Positions 1-5,613 of a stretch of 5,613 bases of DNA are shown here, piece after piece (position 1 is the first letter of the stretch; every line of letters begins with the position of its first letter). Under the pieces are notes generated by a model. That model was not told the origin of the DNA. It did no database searches and was given only the letters and a program-made list of their open reading frames with translations. The position numbers and the translations under genes are program-made. The stretch comes from Terriglobia bacterium (lineage in GTDB: Bacteria > Acidobacteriota > Terriglobia > UBA7540). The stretch spans positions 1 to 5,613 of the forward strand of contig JASHTO010000311.1 in NCBI GenBank assembly GCA_030040515.1, in the 5' to 3' direction.

Positions 1-1570
1 TGTTATCAACAAAGAGCAAACCGTTGTAATTTTTGCCGGGTTTCCCCGTCAGGCTGCACGACTTGAAGCCGGCAAAGGAGCTGAATTTGGGCATGGAGAA
101 GGGCGGCAGATTTCGGGCATTATACACACTGCCGACGATCAGAGGCTGGTCGGGGTCTCCCTCCTCGAAAATTACCACCACCTCATGTCCAATGCGCGGC
201 CAGAAGAACGCGCCCCAGCCATTGCCAGCCCACACTTGAGCGACGCGCAGCCAGCACGAGCTGGAGGCATTGTTCTTGCCCTCGCGGTCCCAGTGGAACT
301 GCACCTTTACCCGGCCGTACTTGTCGCAGAAGAGTTCCTCGCCCGGCGGGCCCACCACCGTGGCGGTCTGGGCCCCGGGGATGACGGGTTTGGGCGTCCG
401 GCGCTGGGGCCGGTAGGGTAGGGCGGTGGGAATACATGTGAAGCGGTTTTCGTATTGGAAGTCGGAGGCGGCGCCGGCGCTCCGATAGCTTCCTTCTCCC
501 AGGCGGGCAGCATGCTGAAGGCAGGTGAGAAGATATTCGCCGTCGCCGTCGAAGTGGTGCTCAAGAGTAAATTTGTGCCCGGACGTGAACTGGCCGCAGC
601 CGCTTGTACCTTCAATTCGCAGACCCTCCACTTCCTCCTGCTCCATGCGAATCCGAACGGTTCTTTCCCCGTCTTTAACAACCTCCTTGAGAGTTTGCGG
701 TTGCGGGGTGCCGCCGCGGTCGACACCATCAAAGCGTTGTGCGTAACCCCCGGGGTAATCGTAGACCTCCAGGTGATCGTTTCCGCCCACGTGAAGCTTA
801 TGCGTCACCTTTCCCGCAACAACGCTCTCTACGGTCCTTTCCTTGGCTTCCAGATTCTTGCCGGGCATCTCGAAGCAATGGTCCCAAAGCGTGTAAGCCC
901 CGGAGCGTAGTTCCTGAGTCTTCTCCCAGCTCCTGACAAGGCTGCCTTGGCCCACGGTCCCCGCGACCTCGTCATAAATGACTTTGTCTTCTCCGGGGAC
1001 GGCGGGGTGCCGGTTGGTTGAATCGCTTATGATCATTTTGTGGGCACCATCGCTGTGTTGGAAGAAATAGTAAATTCCCTCTTCCTCCATAAGCCGGCTG
1101 GCAAAGCCGAAGTCGGATTCACGATATTGCACGCAATAATCGCGCGGCAGGTAATTACCGGTTGTTTCATAAGTGACGTCCAGTCCGGCGAACACCTCAT
1201 GGAGAATGTCAGGCACCGCAAGACGCTGGAAGATGCGGCACTTCACCCTCTTGGTGAGCAGCCACAGTTGCGGCACCATCTCCGCGCGATAGTGGGTGAA
1301 GAGGTCATCGCGCGACCCCTGGCTGAAGCTCTTGATAATTCCATTCAGAAATCGCGGCTTCTCGCCCGGAAGCCGTAGCTCCACAGTCACGTTTTGCCCC
1401 AGGAGGGAGTCAAAGTGGACTGGCGTTTCCACCTGGGCGAGGAGATCAAGCTGGAAGCTGAACAGCTCCGAAATGGCCTCAGAGCCACGGAAGCCGTTCA
1501 GTAACAATACGTCTTTCCCCAGAGGCGTAGTGATGGCGAGCGGTCGGTCTTCTTGCGTGTAGCTGGGCAT
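1..1570 (-). CDS. vgrG: Type VI secretion system spike protein VgrG (3' end outside window)
   Basis: VgrG trimers sit on top of the Hcp tube of the type VI secretion system and pierce the target cell, carrying effectors fused or bound to the tip. An uninterrupted frame starts at ATG 1570-1568, 7 nt after AAAGGGA, and runs 523 codons to the left edge without a stop. The start MPSYTQEDRPLAITTPLG is usual for the family. Residues about 15-390 form the gp27-like (phage GPD) part, with the family motif YCVQYRESDF followed by EEEGIYYFF at about 145-170. Residues about 402-485 form the gp5-like OB-fold, with GRVKVQFHWD at 419-428, then WGAFFWPRIGHEV and EGDPDQPLIVGSVYNA. Residues about 486-523 (FAGFKSC...NYNGLLFVDN) enter the start of the triple beta-helix needle. 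Whether the C-terminus carries an effector domain or a PAAR-binding end cannot be seen. The family call is very secure. A phage-like contractile device is a less likely alternative. Confidence 0.96.
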   Translation of the reverse strand, partial: MPSYTQEDRPLAITTPLGKDVLLLNGFRGSEAISELFSFQLDLLAQVETPVHFDSLLGQNVTVELRLPGEKPRFLNGIIKSFSQGSRDDLFTHYRAEMVPQLWLLTKRVKCRIFQRLAVPDILHEVFAGLDVTYETTGNYLPRDYCVQYRESDFGFASRLMEEEGIYYFFQHSDGAHKMIISDSTNRHPAVPGEDKVIYDEVAGTVGQGSLVRSWEKTQELRSGAYTLWDHCFEMPGKNLEAKERTVESVVAGKVTHKLHVGGNDHLEVYDYPGGYAQRFDGVDRGGTPQPQTLKEVVKDGERTVRIRMEQEEVEGLRIEGTSGCGQFTSGHKFTLEHHFDGDGEYLLTCLQHAARLGEGSYRSAGAASDFQYENRFTCIPTALPYRPQRRTPKPVIPGAQTATVVGPPGEELFCDKYGRVKVQFHWDREGKNNASSSCWLRVAQVWAGNGWGAFFWPRIGHEVVVIFEEGDPDQPLIVGSVYNARNLPPFSMPKFSSFAGFKSCSLTGKPGKNYNGLLFVDN

Positions 1571-1577
1571 GGCTTCG

Positions 1578-1584
1578 TCCCTTT
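1578..1584 (-). promoter_or_regulatory. Ribosome binding site of vgrG
   Basis: The minus strand reads AAAGGGA followed by 7 nt and then ATG. This purine-rich Shine-Dalgarno match fixes the vgrG start, which also begins the conserved N-terminus of the family. Confidence 0.7.
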
Positions 1585-1617
1585 AAGTCCAGCAGCTTTG
1601 GTGACGGGAAAGGAGTG

Positions 1618-1644
1618 ATTGCAGGTCTGAGGGGTTCCCGCAAT
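1618..1644. other. Small stem-loop in the presumed vgrG leader
   Basis: ATTGC (1618-1622) pairs with GCAAT (1640-1644). After one mismatch a GG/CC pair extends the stem, leaving a loop of about 11 nt. A competing GGG-GTT-CCC fold lies inside it. If the upstream block at 1676-1724 is the promoter, this stem lies in the roughly 100-nt leader of vgrG, about 50 nt before the start codon. It is short and could be chance, and no known riboswitch is recognised. Confidence 0.25.
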
Positions 1645-1675
1645 TACCGGTCAATCCTTCCTTGCCCTTCATTAT

Positions 1676-1724
1676 AGGTATCGAATTTGGGAGGAAAAAG
1701 ACGACAGGTGAAAAGATTTATTCG
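1676..1724 (-). promoter_or_regulatory. Promoter-like block upstream of vgrG, ECF-sigma type (copy A)
   Basis: On the minus strand this reads an AT-rich AATAAATCTTTT, then CACCTGTCGTCTTTT (1710-1696), a CT-rich spacer, and TCGATA (1684-1679). The core 1680-1710 matches 3456-3486, upstream of the cytochrome gene, at 26 of 31 positions without a gap, including 15 identical bases in a row. TGTCG and CGATA are separated by exactly 18 nt in both, which fits the -35/-10 spacing of ECF sigma factor promoters. TCGATA ends 108 nt before the vgrG ATG. A TATAAT (1676-1671) just downstream could instead serve a housekeeping sigma factor, although no good -35 box precedes it. The shared block is seen directly. 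Its promoter function is inferred. Confidence 0.6.
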
Positions 1725-1773
1725 GAGCTCCCGCCCTCTACTATCGCCTTGCCTTGGTTCATGGTAGGTAGAT

Positions 1774-1820
1774 TGTAGGGGCAACCCTCGCAGTTGCACT
1801 GGGGCGACCGCGAGGGCCGC
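1774..1820. repeat. Palindromic intergenic repeat, GTAGGGGCAACC/GGGCGACCGCGAGGG type
   Basis: The plus strand has GTAGGGGCAACCCTCGC followed by AGTTGC, then an inverted, diverged partner GGGCGACCGCGAGGG. CCCTCGC (1785-1791) pairs with GCGAGGG (1810-1816) across an 18-nt gap. Within the left half GCAAC (1781-1785) pairs with GTTGC (1793-1797). From memory it resembles short GTAGGGGCGACC-type palindromic repeats scattered between genes in many environmental bacteria, but this was not checked. It lies 59-105 nt past the cytochrome stop codon on the transcribed strand. No T-run follows, so it is a poor intrinsic terminator. Confidence 0.45.
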
Positions 1821-1874
1821 CGGATATTTTGGAGCCGTAACATTGCTCAAAAAGACCACTTACCCGCCGAGGCC

Positions 1875-3398
1875 TCAGAGGGTGCGCAGGAACGCCGCTA
1901 AATCGGCCATGTCGCTCTCGGTGAGACCCATGGAGAATCGCTGATTGTAAAAGCGGACGACCTGATCGAGCGAGTCGGCCGAGCCATTCTGGAAATAGGG
2001 CGCCCGCCCTGCCAATCCCCGCAGAATGGGTCCCTTGAATTTCCCAATATCCGCGCAATGGCCTGTGATCATGGCCCGGCCAGGGTCAGTGGTTTGGACC
2101 ACCAGGTTGGACGGCGCGCCCAACTGCGTCGTGCAAGTGAATTGGAAGACGGGAGTGCGAGGCGGACTGAGCTCGGCAAGACCGAGCGCCACCGGGTCAT
2201 TAGTGCTCGCGGCCACGTCGCTGATGCCGATGTCGAGAGGAACGGGCAAGGAGTGGTCGCCCACGTTCGGGGTATCGTGGCAGGTCGTGCAGGTGCCCAT
2301 AATCGTGGTTATTCCCAAAGCATCGTTAAGTCCCTTGACGTCCTGAATGGTTACAGGCGCGGTGTTGAAAAGCACCTCGCCGCGGGCAATGGATTCCCGC
2401 GCCAGGGAACGCTCGTCCCTCGTCATGGGTTTCTGCCACGGTGTGAATATCGAGAACGCATCGGCATTGAACGGCGCGCCGGAGGGATTTCCTCCCAGCG
2501 AGTCGTTGATGCCGGGATAATAGGGCGTCATTGACAACAGGGCGGGCCCTCCGTGCGCTCCACTCGCGCTTAGGTCTCCCGCGGCAAAGTCAAACTGCTG
2601 GGCCGTGTAAGTGCTCGTTTCGAAGCTTACAATCTGCTGGAGTTGCTCCTGCGTGGGACTGGCCACTGCCTGGGCATGGGTCAGAGCAGCGTCCATGGCT
2701 TGATGCTCCAGGTCAACCGTCAGGTTTGATTGATAGGTTGAGGGATCGTTCAGTGGATCAATGGTTTCCCTTCCATCGAACATGACCGTGCTGAGGAATC
2801 CGAGATTGGTCGCGGGCAGCGGCCGGCGATACATGGAGAGATACTGCTGGCCTGTCGAATCGGTTGTTATGGCGCACCCATACGGGTCCGAGATGACTTT
2901 GACGGTAAACTGGGCGTTCGAGGGAATCGCCAGTGAAATTCGGATCAGCCCTTTGCTGAGAAGCAGACTGTAAGCCGTGGGGGCGGGAGGAAGATTATTC
3001 ACACCCGGCGCGTTCGGGCAGACGGAACCATCCACGGGGCGAAAGATGGGATCGGTGCCATGGGTGGCGAAAAAGCGTTCCTGGATGTGCTGCGGAGTCA
3101 CACTCCATGCGTCGTTGGGCATGTGACAGGTTATGCAGGCCCGCCCGTTTGTCCCCAGGCTTTGAAAGAATGGGTTCTTGGGTTCAATGGATCCTGTGGT
3201 TGAGAATGTCGCCAGATATCCGGTCGGGTTCGGGAAAAAAGAGACGCGGGAAGTTCCTTCCAGAGCTGGGAGGGAATGTGTGACGCAGAACCCCAGTAAT
3301 GCCAATAGAAATGCGGCCACACCCAAAACGCTCGAGCTTTTGTTCGATGGTGACTTGCCCCCACTTACACTATGTCTCTTTCCAAATTGTCCGCCCAT
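1875..3398 (-). CDS. Secreted di-heme cytochrome, CcP/MauG superfamily
   Basis: This is a predicted periplasmic c-type heme protein of 507 aa, related to bacterial di-heme cytochrome c peroxidases and MauG-like enzymes. Those reduce hydrogen peroxide or oxidise protein or small substrates. The substrate here is unknown. A basic N-terminus (GKRH...NKSS) leads into the hydrophobic stretch VLGVAAFLLALLGFCV at residues 24-39, a signal peptide or anchor. Two heme sites are present: CITCH (88-92) and CTTCH (370-374). The C-terminal block ADIGKFKGPILRGLAGRAPY, then FQNGS and VVRFYN, ending LAAFLRTL, is the family signature. The ATG at 3398 was chosen because AAGGGGA precedes it by 5 nt. An in-frame GTG at 3449 would add 17 residues, but it has no ribosome binding site and lies against the promoter block. 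The hemes are about 280 residues apart, wider than in classical peroxidases. The family is certain, the reaction is not. Confidence 0.9.
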   Translation of the reverse strand: MGGQFGKRHSVSGGKSPSNKSSSVLGVAAFLLALLGFCVTHSLPALEGTSRVSFFPNPTGYLATFSTTGSIEPKNPFFQSLGTNGRACITCHMPNDAWSVTPQHIQERFFATHGTDPIFRPVDGSVCPNAPGVNNLPPAPTAYSLLLSKGLIRISLAIPSNAQFTVKVISDPYGCAITTDSTGQQYLSMYRRPLPATNLGFLSTVMFDGRETIDPLNDPSTYQSNLTVDLEHQAMDAALTHAQAVASPTQEQLQQIVSFETSTYTAQQFDFAAGDLSASGAHGGPALLSMTPYYPGINDSLGGNPSGAPFNADAFSIFTPWQKPMTRDERSLARESIARGEVLFNTAPVTIQDVKGLNDALGITTIMGTCTTCHDTPNVGDHSLPVPLDIGISDVAASTNDPVALGLAELSPPRTPVFQFTCTTQLGAPSNLVVQTTDPGRAMITGHCADIGKFKGPILRGLAGRAPYFQNGSADSLDQVVRFYNQRFSMGLTESDMADLAAFLRTL

Positions 3399-3403
3399 GG
3401 ATT

Positions 3404-3410
3404 TCCCCTT
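3404..3410 (-). promoter_or_regulatory. Ribosome binding site deciding the cytochrome start
   Basis: The minus strand reads AAGGGGA, 5 nt of spacer, then ATG at 3398. The alternative GTG at 3449 is preceded only by pyrimidine-rich sequence, so this site decides the start in favour of the 507-residue form, whose short basic n-region also suits a signal peptide better. Confidence 0.7.
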
Positions 3411-3451
3411 TTGTCCTCGACTTGGTTTTTCTGGCCCAAAACGCTTCACAG

Positions 3452-3503
3452 ATATATCGAAATTGGAGGAGAAAAGACGACAGGTGGAAAACTTTTATTT
3501 GGG
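3452..3503 (-). promoter_or_regulatory. Promoter-like block upstream of the cytochrome gene, ECF-sigma type (copy B)
   Basis: On the minus strand this reads CCCAAATAAAAGTTTTC, then CACCTGTCGTCTTTT (3486-3472), a CT-rich spacer, and TCGATA (3460-3455). It is the second copy of the block found upstream of vgrG, again with 18 nt between TGTCG and CGATA. The flanking AT-rich segment is also similar (AATAAA-TCTTTT in copy A, AATAAAAGTTTTC here). TCGATA ends 56 nt before the preferred ATG, so transcription would start close to 3448 and give a leader of about 50 nt. Conservation in an otherwise diverged intergenic setting suggests functional constraint. The sigma factor class is inferred from spacing and sequence style only. 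Confidence 0.62.
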
Positions 3504-3610
3504 TGGAAATTCCCGGAGACCAGTTCCGCGCGGGCCGCATGTGAAATTTTTGGGGGCGCTAATTACGTTGGGAGATTCCCCGAAGGTTTGAAAAAATCTA
3601 TAAGAAGAGC

Positions 3611-3696
3611 ATCTCACGCAAAGACGCCAAGGCGCAAAGCATCGCCAAGCAAACAAAGGATTCGTGCCTTGCGTGACTTTGCGCCTTTGCGTGAGA
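3611..3696. repeat. Inverted repeat of CGCAAAG units, possible bidirectional terminator
   Basis: The left arm ATCTCACGCAAAG-(9 nt)-GCGCAAAG (3611-3639) is the inverse of the right arm CTTTGCGC-CTTTGCGTGAGAT (3677-3696, approximately). That gives 13 plus 8 paired bases around a 9-nt bulge (ACGCCAAGG), with weaker pairing continuing into the loop. On the plus strand it is followed by TTATTTTTTC (3701-3710). On the minus strand it is followed, about 15 nt later, by GATTTTTTC (about 3598-3590). This fits a transcription stop between the kinase and cytochrome genes. CGCAAAGACGC-like repeats are, from general knowledge, a widespread intergenic repeat type in environmental bacteria, so it may also be a mobile REP-like unit. 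Confidence 0.6.
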
Positions 3697-3746
3697 TTGT
3701 TTATTTTTTCACAGCTTCTCCGGCTTTGCAGGAGGATGATTACTTG

Positions 3747-3781
3747 AAAAAAAGACGGGCCTTACTGGCGGACCACGCCAG
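3747..3781 (-). terminator. Weak candidate terminator at the kinase stop codon
   Basis: On the minus strand CTGGCG-TGGTC-CGCCAG (3781-3765) is a perfect 6-bp GC-rich stem with a 5-nt loop. It overlaps the last codons of the kinase, just before its TAA (3764-3762). A run of seven T (3753-3747) follows, but 11 nt after the stem, which is further than usual for an intrinsic terminator. It may act together with the larger hairpin at 3611-3696. Confidence 0.3.
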
Positions 3782-5613
3782 GGAAAGCTGCGCGCGAAGC
3801 GACTTGGGTTAACGATTGGCGAAGCAAGAACTGGGCATTTGGAAGCTTGGCATTCCAGTGGTTGAAAAGGTCCGCTCGCTGTGCCTCCAGGCGTTCGGCT
3901 TCATCGGCCTGCCCGTTTCGGCGGAGCAGGGCGGCTAGCGCGGTCCAAGTGCGCGAAATGCAGGTGGCATCGCGCAGATCATTTTGCAGGTCGGGTTTCC
4001 ATGCCATCAACTTGTCCAACAATTCCTGATAGGCCGCAATGGCTTTCGGGGTTTGGCCGGTTTCGGCGTACTCATCGGCTACGGCTCTCAGAACGTGATC
4101 GGACGCGCCCATGGGCTCGACGGCGTCGGCTGGGTACACGTGAGCGTCACGCAGGAGCTGGAGCGCTTGCTCGATGCGCTGATGACTGTCGTTGCCACGC
4201 CCAGTCCACCTTGCAGCGTAAGCAGAACCCGCCAGCAAGTCGGCCGCATAAATCTGAGTGCTGAGGTTGGGTTTTACTTCCCGAATGCGCGCAAGCGCAT
4301 GATCATAAACTGCTAACGCTTTTTGCGGGTCGCGGTGACGTAGAATGCTGCCCATCTCCAACGCGTCCATGGCCACCGTACGGCGGCTGAGGTAATCGAT
4401 GGGGTCCATTTTCGCCAGCTCCTCACCGATATCGAACCCCCTTTGGAAGTCCGCAAGCGCCTCTCGACTTCGGCCAAGGCTCGGTTCCCCATCCTGCTTT
4501 CCCAGAATCATGCCCTCCGTCCGAAAGGCCTCGGCCAAATTGACGCGCAGGGCGGCGTGCCCGCCGGCGGCTTGCGCCTCCTGGAGTTGGATCGCCTTTT
4601 GAGCCGTCTTTAATGCGCCGTCCAGATCTCCCGCCTGCCATTGCGCAATCACTAATGCGCCCAGAATGCTGCCTTCAGCTCGATGAGCGGAGGCATTCGG
4701 TTGCATGATTTCCAAGGCGCGCTGGCCGGCGCGGACAGCCTTTTCGAAATGCCGCGAATCATCGTAACAATAGGCCACATTCAGTTCAAAATAGGTCATC
4801 GCGTAAATATCGTGAGGGTCGATCTTGTCGAGATGCATGTAGCGCTCGATTCGCTCCGAGGCTTTATCGGCCCAAGCCGTCTCATCCTCCCGGCGATTCT
4901 GTTCGTCGGCGATGGCCATGTGATCGTGCGCAATTGTGGCCGCGAGCACCAATCCCCTGAGGTTTGTGGGATCGGCTTTTAGTACCGGCTGGACGAAAGT
5001 TTCCGCCTTATCGAGACTCGCTTCCGCCTCGGCGAACTGGCCGAGGTTGGGCGAGGTAGGATCGCCTTGGGCGTGTGCCACCCGCACATAGGCTAAGGCA
5101 ACATCGAGCGCCAGATCCTTGTCACCATGAACGTCGCTGCCCAGCGAAGTAAGATATTGCAGCGAGTCCGTCACCATTTGCATCCGGACGTTCGTGGAAC
5201 CCGGCAGACCGCGAATCCGATTATCGAGCGCGATGAATTTATTGGCCAGTTGGCGCACCTGCTCAAATCGGCGCTCGGCAATCTTGCGTTCACGATTGGC
5301 CATCAGCAATCCGGCGGATAGACTTCCAATCACCAGGGCCAGGGCGGTGGCGGTCAATGCCACGACAGTGCGATTGCGACGCAGAAATTTGGCGGCGCGA
5401 TAGGTGATCGTGTCCGGCCGGGCGCTGATGGGTTCATGAGAAAGATAGCGGCGAATATCATCCGCGAATGCCGCCACTGAGTTGTAGCGTTCCAGAGGAT
5501 TCTTCTTCAGCGCCCGGGTTGTAATCGTGTCCAGATCGCCGCGCAGCAGGCGGCACAGTTTGTCGGGACTGCTTGAGTGATTGGCGGCGGCCTTGGCCAC
5601 AGTTTCTGCGTGG
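3762..5613 (-). CDS. Transmembrane Ser/Thr protein kinase with TPR sensor region (5' end outside window)
   Basis: This is the C-terminal part of a Hanks-type kinase that phosphorylates Ser/Thr of cytoplasmic partners in response to a signal sensed outside the membrane. The frame is open to the right edge, so the GTG at 5600 is an internal codon, not the start. Counting from that codon, residues 20-55 (RGDLDTITTRALKKNPLERY, then AFADDIRRYL) are the last helix region of the kinase fold (subdomain XI). ISARPDTITYRAAKFLRR leads to a single TM helix at about 78-100. A basic, coiled segment NRERKIAERRFEQVRQLANK follows. Residues about 160-590 are mostly helical with TPR-like pairs, for example FEKAVRAGQRALEIMQPN (285-302), GDLDGALKTAQKAIQL (324-339), DPQKALAVYDHALARI (424-439) and GQTPKAIAAYQELLDKL (515-531). 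The catalytic loop, DFG and activation loop are outside the window, so activity cannot be judged. This architecture is common in Acidobacteria, often beside an ECF sigma factor gene. Confidence 0.9.
   Translation of the reverse strand, partial: HAETVAKAAANHSSSPDKLCRLLRGDLDTITTRALKKNPLERYNSVAAFADDIRRYLSHEPISARPDTITYRAAKFLRRNRTVVALTATALALVIGSLSAGLLMANRERKIAERRFEQVRQLANKFIALDNRIRGLPGSTNVRMQMVTDSLQYLTSLGSDVHGDKDLALDVALAYVRVAHAQGDPTSPNLGQFAEAEASLDKAETFVQPVLKADPTNLRGLVLAATIAHDHMAIADEQNRREDETAWADKASERIERYMHLDKIDPHDIYAMTYFELNVAYCYDDSRHFEKAVRAGQRALEIMQPNASAHRAEGSILGALVIAQWQAGDLDGALKTAQKAIQLQEAQAAGGHAALRVNLAEAFRTEGMILGKQDGEPSLGRSREALADFQRGFDIGEELAKMDPIDYLSRRTVAMDALEMGSILRHRDPQKALAVYDHALARIREVKPNLSTQIYAADLLAGSAYAARWTGRGNDSHQRIEQALQLLRDAHVYPADAVEPMGASDHVLRAVADEYAETGQTPKAIAAYQELLDKLMAWKPDLQNDLRDATCISRTWTALAALLRRNGQADEAERLEAQRADLFNHWNAKLPNAQFLLRQSLTQVASRAAFPGVVRQ

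Noticed and set aside
455..910. Plus-strand 151-codon reading frame
   Set aside because: It lies wholly antisense to the continuous vgrG frame, whose translation matches the family throughout. It reflects codon bias in GC-rich coding DNA.
1644..1859. 71-codon minus-strand reading frame between the cytochrome and vgrG
   Set aside because: It runs straight through the conserved promoter-like block and the palindromic repeat, shows no recognisable motif, and has no family-like composition. The intergenic elements explain the sequence better.
3399..3449. 17-residue N-terminal extension of the cytochrome from a GTG start at 3449
   Set aside because: No ribosome binding site precedes it, it lies 5 nt from the end of the TCGATA element, and it would give an overlong n-region before the signal peptide. 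The ATG at 3398 has a strong AAGGGGA site.
3611..3696. CRISPR-like array suggested by repeated CGCAAAG units
   Set aside because: The units form one inverted pair without regular spacing or unique spacers, so this is a hairpin repeat rather than an array.
3178..3812. Plus-strand reading frames of about 137 and 146 codons across the cytochrome start and the intergenic region
   Set aside because: They overlap the signal peptide region, promoter block and hairpin repeat on the opposite strand, and their translations lack any recognisable domain.
5598..5600. GTG at 5600 as the start of a short TPR protein
   Set aside because: The frame continues open to the window edge, and the residues right after it are the conserved end of a kinase domain, so the gene starts outside the window.

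Overview
All three genes lie on the minus strand, so the window is transcribed from right to left. Going down in coordinates they are: the C-terminal part of a membrane-anchored Ser/Thr protein kinase with a TPR-rich extracytoplasmic sensor region (5613-3762, upstream part outside the window), a secreted di-heme cytochrome of the CcP/MauG superfamily (3398-1875), and the N-terminal two thirds or so of a type VI secretion spike protein VgrG (1570-1, continuing past the left edge). Base composition is moderately GC-rich in the genes and AT-richer at the promoters. The kinase architecture (a kinase tail with RGDLD and ERY motifs, a single TM segment, then a long TPR region) and the style of the cytochrome are typical of soil Acidobacteria. 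Verrucomicrobia or Planctomycetes are possible alternatives. This assignment rests on remembered family resemblance, not on a search.

Region by region: 1-1570 is vgrG (partial). 1571-1874 is intergenic and holds the vgrG ribosome binding site, a leader hairpin, a promoter-like block and a small palindromic repeat. 1875-3398 is the di-heme cytochrome. 3399-3761 is intergenic and holds the cytochrome ribosome binding site, a second copy of the same promoter-like block, and a hairpin built from CGCAAAG units flanked by T-runs on both strands. 3762-5613 is the kinase C-terminus.

The most interesting signal is not a gene. The upstream regions of vgrG and of the cytochrome share a 31-bp block (26/31 identical, ungapped), containing CACCTGTCGTCTTTT and TCGATA, plus a conserved AT-rich upstream flank. 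The spacing TGTCG-N18-CGATA is identical in both and looks like the -35/-10 pair of an extracytoplasmic-function (ECF) sigma factor. This suggests that a secretion spike and a periplasmic heme enzyme are co-regulated. Kinases of this type are often encoded beside ECF sigma factors, and in Xanthomonas citri an ECF/kinase pair (EcfK/PknS) controls type VI secretion. A kinase-ECF-T6SS/cytochrome regulon is therefore a reasonable hypothesis, but no sigma factor gene is inside this window.
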